Shown: one piece after another, positions 23,586-35,700 of the stretch | Layout: each line of letters starts with the position of its first letter | Position numbering within the stretch: the stretch's first letter is position 1 | NCBI RefSeq assembly: GCF_907164915.1 | Contig: NC_061867.1 | Location: 42,330,338-42,394,337, forward strand | DNA length: 64,000 nt | DNA from: Impatiens glandulifera | Lineage: Eukaryota; Streptophyta; Magnoliopsida; Ericales; Balsaminaceae | Reading direction: 5' to 3' | The notes under the pieces: generated by a model | Database searches by the model: none | What the model was told of the DNA's origin: nothing | What the model saw: only the letters and a program-made list of their open reading frames with translations | Program-made: the position numbers and the translations under genes

Positions 23586-26500
23586 GAATGGATATACGGA
23601 TTGAATTCACGAATTTCAATGTCACCATGGCCATCAATACACCCAGCCATTACATGATCCTTGTCAACACTACTTTCGCTTCCAGAAAATCCATAAGAGT
23701 CATTGTCTTTGCTGTCTTCAATAGCCACAGACTGATTATCATCAAAGGTAGGGCTGCGACATGAATTAGGTCCATCTCCATTGGAGTTAAATAAGCTCAT
23801 GTCCATCACCCCTAGTGGATGTTGGTCACGACTATCAATAACCAAGTTATCAGCTCTAGGATGGCTAGAACCAGCCATAGATATCACAGTCCGTCCAAGA
23901 CCAGCTGGAATAGACCTTTCAGTCTCAACAGATCCATCAACATCAGATAAACCAGTATGTTTTCCAGCATCATCCTTTGGGACAAGTGATTCAGAATTAG
24001 CAATTTCAGACCAATCTACCAATGCAACCTCATTTGGCTTATCATATCTTCTGTCATCAACACCACCTGAACCAAAAAAACTAGTCAACTCAGCATTAGA
24101 ACCTACCATTCTGGAATAATCGGCTAAACCAGCCTTAGTGACATCCAAACCTAAAGCACTCTTTCCAACAAGATCAATTCCTGCTGAATTTGATAGACCC
24201 ATCATAGTAGCTTTGGAAATAGAATTTAAAAAACAAGAATCCTTATGACCAGCCATAGAGCTTTTGGACATTGTCAGTCCAACATCACCAAGAGTGTACC
24301 TTTCAGACCCAACAGTCCCCTTAATATCAGCTGATAAAACTGACCCATTAGCCAACTTTGCAAGATCAATCTCAGCCAACCCAAGTGAATCATACAAATC
24401 TAATTTAGCAACCACTAACCCAGTCTCATCAAAAGTTGCCTTAGTGACTATCTGACCCGAATTAACCTGTCCAAGCCTATCCGTCTTCAATCCTGCAACC
24501 CCAGACCCAGCAGATTCAACCCCAACTAAACCAACAATGTGACTTTCACTAGTAAGTGTCTCCGCCGAATGGTTGCTGCTCAGAACATGCTGAAGCCCAA
24601 CCCTGCTCTTATGTGCCACCACCAGCATAATGAATTTGGTCATCAACAATAGCATATCCAGCCAAACTACAAACTTCAGACCGATGTGTAACACAAGTTT
24701 GGTCATTTAATTCCTCATCAATTCTAATGTTATTCTGGTCACATTCATTGATTGGCGCCTTGGAAACTTCTGCAATATCATGGCCATGGCCATTTTTAAA
24801 AGGATTTCCCTTGTCATTTAGTGCAGATACAAGCTCATGATCATTAGAATTTGGGTTGTTGTCAAGATCAGCAACTTCTGGACCTAAGAGTACGGACATC
24901 ATGCAATTGTTGTGTTGATCGAGAGATTTTATAGCTGAGCATGATAAATCCTTATCACAAGACAAGTTATTTAGCCCCTCATTTATGCAGATAGTGGGGG
25001 ACCTTTGGAAAGAGTAAATATGCTCATCACACTCAATGACAAGGCCTCGACAAAGGCCTTTACGATCCTGATCAGACAAGGTGCTATTCTATAAATTAAC
25101 CCCATTGTCATCAGTTCGTTTGAGCCCAACACCATTCGCATGGTCCACCTGACAAGAAGCCTGGTCAAGACCGTGAGCTTGCCCGATTCCAACTCTTTTT
25201 TCCACCCAAACCTGCTTCAGTTGTTTCTTCTTTTTAATTCTCAATCCTTTGACTTCTTTATTCACCTGCATCTCCTTAGCAACATGAACCAACTGATCTG
25301 CATTTTTAACCTTATTCTGAACTTTCATGACCTTCAACTTTCCAAGACTCCCACCATTATTTCTGACCCAATCACGTTTGACAATCATTTTCTTTACCTT
25401 AACCCAATTCAGCTTTTTCTGTCGTTTCTGCCTAGAACCCATAACTCTAGCACCAAAGTTTACAACCTTCCCAGATTCCAAGTACTTGTTCAGTTCTTCA
25501 ACCATTTCAGCTTTAGCACCAAAATTAACAAGTTTTCCAGACTTTAAAACTCTAAATAAACCTTCAACCTTTTCAGCATCAGCCATATCAGCATTAGGCC
25601 GGTTTCCAACTTTGTCACCCACCTGTGACTTGTTTTCCTGGGTTGTGAATTCAGGAATTACAGAATTGCTCATTTTATTCAATCCAGCTGCTGAGGAAGG
25701 AGCACGATAACCAGGTCGGCTGATATTATTATGAAGACATGCATTATTAATGGGACAGGTCTTGATGGAATGGGTGAAGGTGTTGCATCTACTACAACGG
25801 TTTGGTCTCCATTCATACTGCACCCCAATAGAGAAAATATTTCCCTATCTGTCATGTAACTCCAGCTTCATAGGAAGATAGCTGGCTGGGTGAATTTCTA
25901 CACTAACTCTAGCAACCGAAGCCCTCTCATATCCTTCAATGGCTGGATCAAATAATAGAGGTTTCCCAAGCATACTAGCAATGTAGGTAAGCCCCGTGGG
26001 ATTGCAAATAAGAGGGGGAATATTTTTTAGCTGCACCCAAATCTGCTCAAATTCTGGAGGTTTACAGTTAGTGTTGAATGTTTCACTCCATTTATAAATC
26101 TTGAATATGTGGTTTCTAACAAAGGTATACTGCGCATTGATGATTCCTTGAAGTTCACTTCCATTGCGAAAAGTGAGAAAATAAAACCCATAATCATTGA
26201 CCGTAACCTTTTCAAGCCCACAATCTTCCCATAACTCCAGTAAAGAGTTTCTAACAATGTTAAAATGGACCTTTGTGTTGTCCATAAAATGACCCACCAA
26301 TACAGACTCCCAAGCTTTAACACAGGATTCTTCAATTTCTGGGGGAAGTATGAATTTATGAGGCTGATCAAGAGTGATCACTACCAAAGAGACAGTGTCA
26401 ACATTAAATTTCCCCTTTTCAGGATCTGGCATAGCTGAATTGTTCCATACATTTCCCTTCTGCCAAGATTTGTTTGGATTGTCTCTAACAGAATATGCCC

Positions 26501-27947
26501 TGGACTTAGGACACTTAGAGACTTCTTTGATAAAAATGACCGACCAGTTAACAACAACATCATACTGATCTTTATTGAAACAGTTCCAGTCCTGCATATA
26601 GTGTGTATTAAACTGGACGCTAAGCAACTCACATCTGTCCTTAACCATAACAATTTCTTGCTTTCGAATCTGGAGCAACAACTTCCTAATTTGATTCTGC
26701 AACCCAGTCAAGTTAGATATTTAATTTTTATTCATTGCCCAGGTAGGTGGAACATCAGAAGGAGCTGATTTGTCATGAGTATTAGGCACATTACTAGGGA
26801 CCGATTCAGCTAGGGGAGTAACATTCTCTTTCTGCATTTTGTTAGCTTTCTCAGCCCATCTTACCCGTTTGCTACCCGTAGGGGCACTATTAGCCGATTC
26901 AACCCTTAGAAGAATATCTGCACTAGACTCAGCCCCTCCATTTTGCGATCTGACCCTTTTACCTTGGCTAGATAACAGCCTTGAGCTAGCATCATCCCTA
27001 TTCCCAGACCGTTGAATATTTTTCCCATCATGGACTCTCAACTCAGGATTATTATTAAGAAGAGGAGAAAAAATTCCAACATAGTCAAACTCTGAATTTG
27101 TTTGATCATATTCACCAGCTAAATCAGAAGGACTAATACTAGGATCCGGGTTAGGACTGACCGATGGAGAAGAGGACCTAGCATTGAGTATTTGCTTATT
27201 ATTAATTAAGCTAATTTTAGCTATTAACTCATCACATTGTCTTTCATCAGTTGAATTAGAGAACTCAAATCCAGAAGAATCTGCTTTATTAAGACCACAG
27301 ACCTCTTTACTCGCTGGAAGATTAGGACTGGAAATGCTGCATATACTTCCATTGGATCCTGACTGCTGCGACTTGGACAAGTCAAAGTCAGGGTCACACA
27401 TAATGGTTCCATCACAATCCTGATCAGACTAGATATCAACTGCCACATGAACCAGTTTGATTGAATCAAGAGCAGTGCTTATGTTATTATTGAGGTCAAG
27501 ACTCCAAAGCTTTTTAGACTTTTTCTTCTTGTGTTTTTGAATGTTACCATTGACATCAATTGAACCCGAAGTACCAGAATTAGTTTGTGACCCTGTGCCT
27601 TTGGATGTAGAATTATTTGAAGGCGGAGTTAATATTGCTTCAAGCTGGGAGTATTGATTAACACCATTAACCTCCTTGAATCCAAAAGACACAACATCCT
27701 CAGATCGAACATCAACAGGCTCACAACTGACATTTTGGCTTTGAGGAGTAACACTGGGACAAACTGATTGAGTATCATTTAAGACAAATAACCCCCGTCC
27801 AACCTTAGACCCCAAAATTTCATTAGACCGAGGGTCAGAGCCTTACAGTTTTAGTTTTCTTCTTGATTTTTTAGCTAACTTCTTAGATTTAGCCCTAGAG
27901 TTCATAGGCTCAGCATCAATTCCGTCAATAAAATTTGGATCCATCAT
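23582..27947 (-). pseudogene. LINE ORF1: DUF4283 and zinc-knuckle RNA-binding protein, with stops
   Basis: An ATGATG at 27,947 opens a frame that runs to 24,609 with in-frame stops at 27,843 (TAA), 27,429 (TAG), 26,721 (TAA), 25,845 (TAG) and 25,089 (TAG). It then continues in another frame (24,706-23,582), so one frameshift lies in the overlap 24,609-24,706. Domains in order: a Ser/Asn-rich region, DUF4283 (about 26,400-25,900; IWVQLKNIPPLICNPTGL), a CCHC knuckle CSRCNTFTHSIKTC near 25,770, a Lys-rich basic part with the phrase SGKLVNFGA / SGKVVNFGA repeated, and a Gly/Ser/Asp-rich tail. This is the nucleic-acid-binding ORF1 of plant L1 elements. The tail past the knuckle, about 730 codons, is unusually long. 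Confidence 0.8.
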
Positions 27948-27961
27948 CTCTTCACGGGAAC

Positions 27962-29998
27962 TTAAGGAGTTAACCCCCGCCCAACAGCAACATCAGAAGA
28001 ATTAATAAATGCAGAAAGTCTCATTTCATCAGCAATGATCAAGGCTTCCGAACACAGCAGGCTATTGTTGCAGGATTTAGACCCTAAAATGGACCCATAA
28101 ATAGGATTAGGATCCAAGTTAGAATCAACCCAAGTGGCTTCAGGTTCATTAACATACAACAGTTTCAGATCAACCCTTAACGCAGACAGGTCCTTTGCTA
28201 AACAAACAACATCAGTGTTGAGAAAATCCTCAAGGTCCGACACAAGGTGATTAACTATACTCAAATCAGGGGCTGAAACCAGCAAGTCATTAGATCGAGA
28301 AGGGACAATAATAGCAGGACCAGAAGTTAAAATGGGGATCACAACATTGGCCCACTTCCCAGATCCAGTAACACCCATAGCTTCATTAATACGTGGATCA
28401 TCTGCATCCAACAAAGGAGCACTGCAGCTAGATTCATACGCAATACCACTTGCACCATCAGGGCACCCAACTAATCCATAATCAGACTTCAGGCTATTAG
28501 CAATCTTGACCTTAGTCAAAGCAGCATATAAACATCCATCACCAATAAATCCAGCAGACCCTGAGCATGAACCAACACCAGACCCAACAGCACAAGGACC
28601 AACCAATACATAATCCATAACAACATCTTCACCTCCAAGCCTGATAACATCAGCACAGTTGAGCTTCAACACACCACCAATACCAATCCCAGCAACATCA
28701 AGATCGGTATTATCCACAAGGCCAGCAGACATGAACCCGAGATCACCCTGAATAACACCAGCATCCTCAAAAACAGACTTAGCAGCCGCTGCAACCAAGG
28801 GAACATCAACACAGAACCCGATAGAGTAGTTACCCACATGTATGACCAAACCTTCAGCAGAACCCAAAACACCATCCACAATACCCAACTTCCTTACAAC
28901 ACCTAGAACGCTAGACCCAGACCCAGAATCAGTGCAATCCGCAGAAACAACAGACAAGGACCCTGCTAATAAACCAGCACCTGACCCAACCACACCAGGA
29001 CCGGCCATTATAGAATCCAAAACAACATCATCACCACCAGAACCTCGGATAGAGTCTGGACCAACCTTAACATTTGAACATTCAGGCTTCAAAACACCAC
29101 CAGAACCAAACTCAGCAACTCCAAAATCCAGGATACCCAAGAAGGCAGGAGACATGGACCCGATAACACCCAAATTATCACAAACATTCTCAATAACAGA
29201 CCTAGAAGCCACAACACTCAAAGGAGCATCAACATTGGACCCGATAGCACCCAGATTAGCACCAGCATTCACAATAACAGACTTAGAAGCCACAACACCC
29301 AAAGGAGCATCTACAATGGACCCGACAGACCCTAGACTCATAGGCCTTACCGAGAATTTAGCAAAACCCAGGCTAGCAGTCAAATCATACCCAGAAGAAC
29401 TTTCTACAGCAAAAATACCCGGTAGAACAGAATGACAAATTACAGGGGAGTACTTTTCAATTAAACCAAGGGAAAGAACATTGGGATCAAAGCTAGAACT
29501 AGGATCATTAGAATCAACCTGTGCAGCTGTAACCCCTAAAGCATTTATAAATAGCAATTCATCAACAGAAAAGGAGTTGCTATCAATCCTAATCATGCAG
29601 TTACTAACATCCCTAGACTGTAACACACTATCAGATCCTAATTCATCATTTCCAATCAAAGTATCACCTAGTTTTCTATCAGAATCAAGGCAGTTATCAT
29701 TAACAATGTCCCCGGCAGGACCTATTGCACTACAATCTATCTTATGTGGGTTATGAGGTAAAGAAGACTTACCTGGAGCCTGTTTAGCCTCAAAATCAGA
29801 AGAGCCTTTGCGACCATCACCTGCAGAACTACCCTTGATTGATTTGCCCTGTTTTCCAAGGAATTTCAAAGCAACTCTAACCCTCGTCGAGCTGCTGCTA
29901 GTCATGGAACCAGGATGCACTTTGTCTAGGCTAGATGGGTGATTAAGGGCAACACCCCTTACCCGAGTTACGACACCGGACGAGCGTGAGCCAGTCAT
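27962..29998 (-). CDS. Extra upstream ORF of the giant LINE (678 codons), unknown function
   Basis: Intact frame from MTGSRSSGVV to TAA at 27,962, ending 14 nt before the ATGATG that opens ORF1. The protein is Gly/Ser/Val/Asp-rich with no recognised domain. It begins with a basic Ser/Arg-rich stretch, and its middle is made of imperfect repeats: VDAPLGVVASKSVI and VDAPLSVVASRSVI, later GGDDVVLDSIMAGP and GGEDVVMDYVLVGP. It remains open for 2 kb while ORF1 and ORF2 carry many stops. It may be an added N-terminal gene of this LINE lineage, or the original ORF1 N-terminus set apart by a frameshift. No transmembrane segment or zinc motif is apparent. Confidence 0.6.
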   Translation of the reverse strand: MTGSRSSGVVTRVRGVALNHPSSLDKVHPGSMTSSSSTRVRVALKFLGKQGKSIKGSSAGDGRKGSSDFEAKQAPGKSSLPHNPHKIDCSAIGPAGDIVNDNCLDSDRKLGDTLIGNDELGSDSVLQSRDVSNCMIRIDSNSFSVDELLFINALGVTAAQVDSNDPSSSFDPNVLSLGLIEKYSPVICHSVLPGIFAVESSSGYDLTASLGFAKFSVRPMSLGSVGSIVDAPLGVVASKSVIVNAGANLGAIGSNVDAPLSVVASRSVIENVCDNLGVIGSMSPAFLGILDFGVAEFGSGGVLKPECSNVKVGPDSIRGSGGDDVVLDSIMAGPGVVGSGAGLLAGSLSVVSADCTDSGSGSSVLGVVRKLGIVDGVLGSAEGLVIHVGNYSIGFCVDVPLVAAAAKSVFEDAGVIQGDLGFMSAGLVDNTDLDVAGIGIGGVLKLNCADVIRLGGEDVVMDYVLVGPCAVGSGVGSCSGSAGFIGDGCLYAALTKVKIANSLKSDYGLVGCPDGASGIAYESSCSAPLLDADDPRINEAMGVTGSGKWANVVIPILTSGPAIIVPSRSNDLLVSAPDLSIVNHLVSDLEDFLNTDVVCLAKDLSALRVDLKLLYVNEPEATWVDSNLDPNPIYGSILGSKSCNNSLLCSEALIIADEMRLSAFINSSDVAVGRGLTP

Positions 29999-30330
29999 GG
30001 GATAGACTATCCTTTAGAGAGAATAGCCTACAAAGGAGCCACAATAGTGTGAATATTGCAGCAATGTGGGTGGGCGTAAGACACAGCAGGAATCCCTACT
30101 ACACCTAAACAAGGGCATGAATGTGAGAAAGTAGACAAGAAATGGTCCACTCTCCCTTGGACCAGTCCATAGCTAGTACAGCTTCCACCGGACCAGCCAC
30201 TGATTTAAAGAGGCGAGGTAGATGTGCACTAGAGTCCGACCCGCAACCTCTGCGGTATAGACTGAAGCCAAGGCCGAAGCCTCAACCAATACCTGTAAAC
30301 GAAACACGAAGGGAGAAACACGGAACTCTA
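29999..30330 (-). promoter_or_regulatory. 5' UTR / internal promoter region of the giant LINE
   Basis: The 332 bp between the 5' end of the element and the first ATG lack an ORF in element orientation. LINEs carry their promoter inside this region. I see no specific box. The stretch is GC-richer than the flanks. Confidence 0.4.
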
Positions 30331-31180
30331 AGGGCTCGGTCTTAGAGTTAGGTTTATCGGTCCTAGGCTAAGTGATGGCTCGGTCCTAGGGTTAGGAAGC
30401 TTGGTCCTAGTCCTCGGTCCTAAGGTTATGTTTACCGGTCTTAGGCTAAGTGAAGGCTCGGTCTTAGAGTTAGGTTTATCGGTCCTAGTCCTCGGTAATA
30501 AGGTTAGAGAGCTCGGTTCTAGTCCTCGGTTCTAGCTAAAGAATGCTAGTCTTGGCCCTCAATCCTAGCTGAAGAACATCGATCCTGGGTCAGAAAACTC
30601 GGTCTTAGGATCCTCGGTCCTAGGTTCGAACCTAGGGTTAGTTTTCTCGGTCCTAGACTAAAACCTTAGGACCGAGTGTTCTTATTTTGATCCAAAATTT
30701 CAAAAGTCCATAACTTTTGATTGGGATCATGAAATCTTTATCCGTAAACTGCAATAAGTTCATATGATCATCAATAACAAAAACCCTAGCATAAATCACG
30801 ATTTTGAAGCTCTCTTATAAGGATCAATTTTTGAAACACCATTTCTAGGTCAAATTTTTGGAATCTTTTAAATTATGTTTGATTTTTATTTCATTAGCTT
30901 TGAAATGATGAATATAGTTGATCTAAACCAAAACAAAAACATCACAGTATCATTAAAACAGTGTTTGAAGATTGAATCAAAATCCAAAAATTTTCAAAAA
31001 TCAAAATAATCAAAGTGGTGAAACAGTTGCTTAGAATTCATCCTAACGTGTTAACAAATATGTATAACAACTAATTGGATCAAAAAAATCCGGATTAAAA
31101 GCAAGAACACAAAATTTCAAAAATCCAATTTTCAAGCATTATTTTTTAAAATTTTAGTTTGATCAAATATGATCAAAACA
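30331..31180 (+). repeat. Old LTR-like repeat, segment 2, with CTCGGTCCTAGG minisatellite
   Basis: Continues segment 1 after the LINE. From 30,331 to about 30,680 it is an irregular array of CTCGGTCCTAGG, GGTTAGGTTTATCGG and similar words. Beyond that it is AT-rich and contains a block (about 31,045-31,170: GTTAACAAATATGTATAACAACTA, then TGGATCAAAAA) that recurs at 37,515-37,620 across the second nested insertion. It is interrupted at 31,181 by the Sirevirus-like derivative. Confidence 0.55.
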
Positions 31181-32545
31181 TGATAGGATCGGCGTAATCA
31201 ATAGAGACGGGGGTCTGGCGATTGATAACGACTTATGACAAACGATTTGATAGAAATCATGTTAATGATTTAGATCACTTTATATTCTGCACAAACTCTT
31301 GAACGATTCAAATGCGGAAATGTTTGTTTGGGTTTGAAGCTAAGAACCAAGAATGAAAAGATGACAGAAAAAAACAACATTGCAGTTTGTTTATGGATGT
31401 TTGGAGTTAACTCTCCTACGTCACCCCTTCTTCCAACCAACAGAAGGATTCACTATACTTTCAAGGAATCAAATACAATTGCACGACTAGCTCTCTTTTG
31501 AACAGAACAGGCTCTGTTCAACTTACAAAATGAAGAATATCACTCAACTAATACAATGCTTTGATTCTAACTCTTTCTTGATTGAACACTTAGTAAAAGC
31601 AAGAAAGCAGCTAACAGTAAATTTTTGTAATTCACAATGTTCAGTAAAATGTCTAGTCGTTCGTCCGTTGTCTTTGAGGATCTTTAAATAGGAGCAGGTA
31701 CCAACGGTCGAATCTTCATAATGACACGTGGCGAGCTTCCATTGGAACGCCTCCATAATACATAGTAGACTCTAAGCACTAAGATCGTGGCCGTACCAAT
31801 CTGGTAGTGCGCCAAATATTTTTCAAGGATATTCCTGCAAAAACAAGTAGTGGGAAGAATATTTGCTTACGTGGCATTAATCAATTGGTTTCAACTGGCT
31901 GTCGTACTGATCTTCACAAGAAAGTGGAGCAGGAGTAGCGTAGAACTAGTTGATCGTGGGTAGACGGGTGCTAGCTTCAAGCAACTGCTTAAGCCTAGCA
32001 TTAGACGTATTTTATTTAGATGACCTCGTCTAATGAAATTAGACGCCCCTGTCTAATAGCAACATTCATTAGACCACCTGGTCTAATGGGATTAGACTTC
32101 ACGTCTAATTACAATTCACTTCAAACTAATCTGAAGGAGTTAGACTGCACGTCTAACTTTCATTAGTTAAATTGCACGTCTAACTGTACATCCCTTTAGA
32201 CTAATCTGAAGGAGTTAGACTGCACGTCTAACTCCGCTAGTTAGAGAGCACGTCTAACTCCGCTAGTTAGACAGCACGTCTAACTCTGCTAGTTAGACTG
32301 CACGTCTAACTCCGCTAGTTAGACTGCACGTCTAACTCCGCTAGTTAGACTGCACGTCTAACTCAATGTATCTAATGCCAAATCAGTCTAATGAACCTCA
32401 TTAAGACTGATTCTAATATAACCTGTTTTCGATACACCTGCACCAAAAACAATTAGACGCATAGATTGAGTTTTATATACATTCATCATCAAAATTCCAA
32501 TAGTCAAACTACTTTGACACTTAGTCAAAATAATTTGACCTAACA
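31181..32545 (-). repeat. 3' LTR of the deletion derivative (complete, 1,365 bp)
   Basis: Starts TGATAGG and ends CTAACA. From 31,463 it matches the right LTR. It contains a 26-bp tandem repeat (six units, about 32,211-32,362), each with two small dyads. Confidence 0.85.
32211..32362. repeat. 26-bp minisatellite in the left LTR, six units
   Basis: The unit contains TTAGACTGCACGTCTAA (arms TTAGAC/GTCTAA) and CTAACTCCGCTAGTTAG (arms CTAACT/AGTTAG). I count six units here against thirteen in the other LTR. Unlike a CRISPR array there is no unique spacer between units. Confidence 0.85.
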
Positions 32546-32560
32546 ATTTCCCTTTTTTGA
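32546..32560 (-). promoter_or_regulatory. Polypurine tract of the deletion derivative
   Basis: On the minus strand AAAAAAGGGAAAT lies directly before the 3' LTR, the expected primer site for plus-strand DNA synthesis. The 13.6-kb Sirevirus has a nearly identical tract at 44,880. Confidence 0.7.
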
Positions 32561-32732
32561 TGATGATGTTAAAACTTTTGCATAGATAACAAATTAAACA
32601 TTCATTATATAAATAAGAAGTAAAACTTGTTCATCTATCTTACATAAAAAATTTTAAAACACCACTATTCAGAAACCATGTTTAGAAAGCCAAAATTATA
32701 AACTAACAGAAGAATAGTTTAAAGAGGAGAGA

Positions 32733-35700
32733 TTATTGGGCTTCCCTTTTCACTCGAGGATCAATTAGATAGGTGAAACTTTCACCGCTCATCCCTTCAC
32801 CAGTTAATAGATTTTGGAACGAAGGAAGACCACGTCCACCACGACCACTTCCACCATTACGCCCACCACGATCGCTGTTAGTACTTCGACCTCCGCGATC
32901 ACCTCCACTACTTCGGCCTCCACGATCGCCACCGCTGCGACCTCCGCCTCTTTTAGTTGGCCTTGGGTTTTCATCATTGGTTGGCCTTCGCTTAGATCTG
33001 GTGCCAGTTGTCGCACCGTCACCTCTTCTATCGCCCTGAGTGATAAGATTCATCTCTTTCTCAGCAGCTTTAGCATTCTCTTCAGCTTGAAATTTCCTTG
33101 CAATGGAATCAGCATACTCTAGTCTTTCAACATTTGTTCTTCTCATGCTGCCTTGAATTTCAACCAGCTGATTTTGGATCAAGCCCATTCCTTCCATAAC
33201 CTCTCTTTGATGATCAATATTAATCTGTCTTTCAAGGCTCATCATTTCAGATTGTCGATTGAAGAGTTTCTTTTCAAATCTTGCAAAATTCGTATTAGAG
33301 ACTTGAACCTCTTACGTGTTTTTCTTCAACGTTTGCTCCAACTCATTATGAGTTTTAACAAGATCAACAAAGTTCTTCTTGTCTTCCATCTGGGCCTTCA
33401 TAATTTTCGTCATATTGGATTGCACAAATGCCATATTCTTCTGGAGCGTTGCTAACAAAGTTGACATAGACTTAATGAGCTTTGTACCATCAACCAAAGA
33501 TCCTTCATTAGATGAATTCTCTTGCGAGTCTGCTGCAACGATCTGAATTGGGATGATGTTGGTATGAACTTGCATGGATTGCTTAGGTTCATCCTTCTCT
33601 AATTCACTATCAGATTTATCTTCTTCTTCTTCCAACTCCTTCTCTTCCCTATTAATCCTTTCGAGCAAGTTTTATGAACTGTGATAAGGATTGAGAATAT
33701 TCTCATAAATATTAACGGCATTGATATTGGGAAATGGTAGAGGCTTGAATGTTTGAGCATTTTGATCTTGTTCCCTCTCAGATGAGGAACTCTTCTCAGC
33801 TTCTTTGTCTTTTGAGGGTTTCCCCTCTAATCTGGCAACCTCAGGCTGACTGACTTCAGCCTCTTTTTCTTGAGATACCTCTGTTCTGACAACACTGACT
33901 TCAGCCTCTTTTTCTTGAGATGCCTCTGTTCTGACAACAGGGAATTTTACCACTTCTTCTTCATGAGTAATAAGAGCTTGAACAGGCTCTTCAATAACTT
34001 CTCTTTTTTGAGTTACAAGAGCTTGAACGGGCTCTTGATCAACATCTTCTTCAAGAGCTTGAACAAGCTCTTGAATAACTTCTTCTTCTTCTCTAGATGG
34101 GTTCGACTGAATAGGATCCTCGTCTTGCTCAACAGAGGGTTGATCCATTAGACGATTTTCTTCTGCAGAAAAACTTCCAAGTTCAATCAGATGAGCAGCA
34201 ACTTGCTCATCTTTATCTGTAGCAGCATCATTAGATAAGTCCATTCGTTCATCTTCATCTGAGGAACTAACGAATGGGCTAGCTCCTGAGCAACTTGCTC
34301 CATCAACGTACCGTGTAACCACCGAGATATAATTCTCCATGATCTCGTCCAATCTCTTCAAAGCTTTTGCTTCAGCTTCAGCTTCAGCACCTCTCTCAAT
34401 AGGATTGAAGTTGGCTCTTCTGGCCTGGAGAATAGGAAAGAGAGCTCTACCTCTCAAGTTTGCTTCCACCAGATCTTTTCTCTTAAGAGCTTCATATACT
34501 TATGAAGTCTTAGCCCACTTCAAGACCCTTTTCTCATTTTTAACGAGTTGCGACCTTTGACTGGTTATTCCTTTTCCTTTGATGACTCTGGTGTACTTGA
34601 TAGACATTCTATTCAGTACCCAAGTATCGAAGATCTCTATTTTTTTAGCAGCAGCGGCCTTGGCCTGATCCATCATGAGGTCAACAATACACGTTGCCTC
34701 CAAAACTTCTTCATCAGCATTTGTAACAACATCCTTACTTTTTCCGATCACTTCGGTGGGCATTAGAAAGGGACGTGGTTCTCCAAAGACAATTCCAGCG
34801 GATTGTCTTGTAGAACGCATGATTTCATGGGCAGTCAAGGGTTTGACGAAAAGTCCTAGTGAAGGTTCGGCTGAAACTATCTTTCCACTCACCAGAGACT
34901 TTGTTGTGACAATGTTTGGAACGTGAGGCAGTTCTAATAACATAGAAATTGTCTTCTCAGGTTCACCATCAGCAGCTGAAGTAAGAGCAACACTCTGCTC
35001 TGGTTCAGTAGAAATTGTAACACCCCCTGCTACGAGATCAGGTTGTTGAAAAGGAGACGCAATCCTGTCATGAATTTCAGTAGTGGGCTCAACTGGCTCA
35101 ACAGTTGGCCCGGCAGCAGATTCCCTAACAATAATAAAATCGGACTTTTCTTGTTCCATCTTAAGAACATTAAATTTGGTCACATCGGCTAGGGATTGGG
35201 AAGAGGTTACCTTCGATGACGTTTTCATCGATTTAGACGCATGGGGCGCCTTTGACTTTTCACCTTTAGAAATATATGACCTTGATGATCTCTGAAACTG
35301 ACTAGCAGCCAGAGACATGGGAGACATGGGAATGGTGGCAAGTTCGACTAGACTTTGCTTGACTTTGGAATCAACTATTCTAGAATCCTTCTTCGATGAG
35401 CTCTTAAGACTGGTAGAGCTAGCCTCAGACTCTTTCACAGTCTTGGTTCGTTTGGCTCCTGTAAACAGGACAGAAGATGTTGGATGTTTGGATCGGGTAA
35501 CAGACCTTCCTACTGTCTGTTGCCTTGAGGCTCCCGAAAGAGATTCTTTGATATTCTTCATTCTAACTAGGGCGTTAGCAACTGTGAAGACAATGTACAC
35601 TCTGGTCGGGTTGATCGGTTCAGAATCCTCCATCGGGACCTCCAAATGCTCCAATAAACGACTTATTTGAGTAGAAAAGTTAATAATCTCCTTGTTCTCC

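Larger units (their letters stand above)
19750..30330 (-). mobile_element. Giant L1-type LINE, about 10.6 kb, nearly complete
   Basis: In element orientation: 5' UTR (30,330-29,999), an extra ORF of 678 codons (29,998-27,962), ORF1 with DUF4283 and a zinc knuckle (27,947-23,582), ORF2 with endonuclease, reverse transcriptase and zf-RVT domains (23,585-19,932), a 3' UTR of about 175 bp, and a poly(A) tail seen as nine T at 19,748-19,756. It sits inside the minisatellite of an older repeat, bounded by a 13-bp duplication with one mismatch. Plant L1 elements are usually 6-7 kb; the extra length is all upstream of the DUF4283 domain. ORF1 and ORF2 contain in-frame stops, so this copy is not expected to be autonomous. 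Confidence 0.9.

Noticed and set aside
28842..29435. 197-codon plus-strand ORF, Pro/Thr-rich
   Set aside because: It is the antisense of the 678-codon LINE ORF; its composition follows from the Gly/Val/Ser-rich sense strand.
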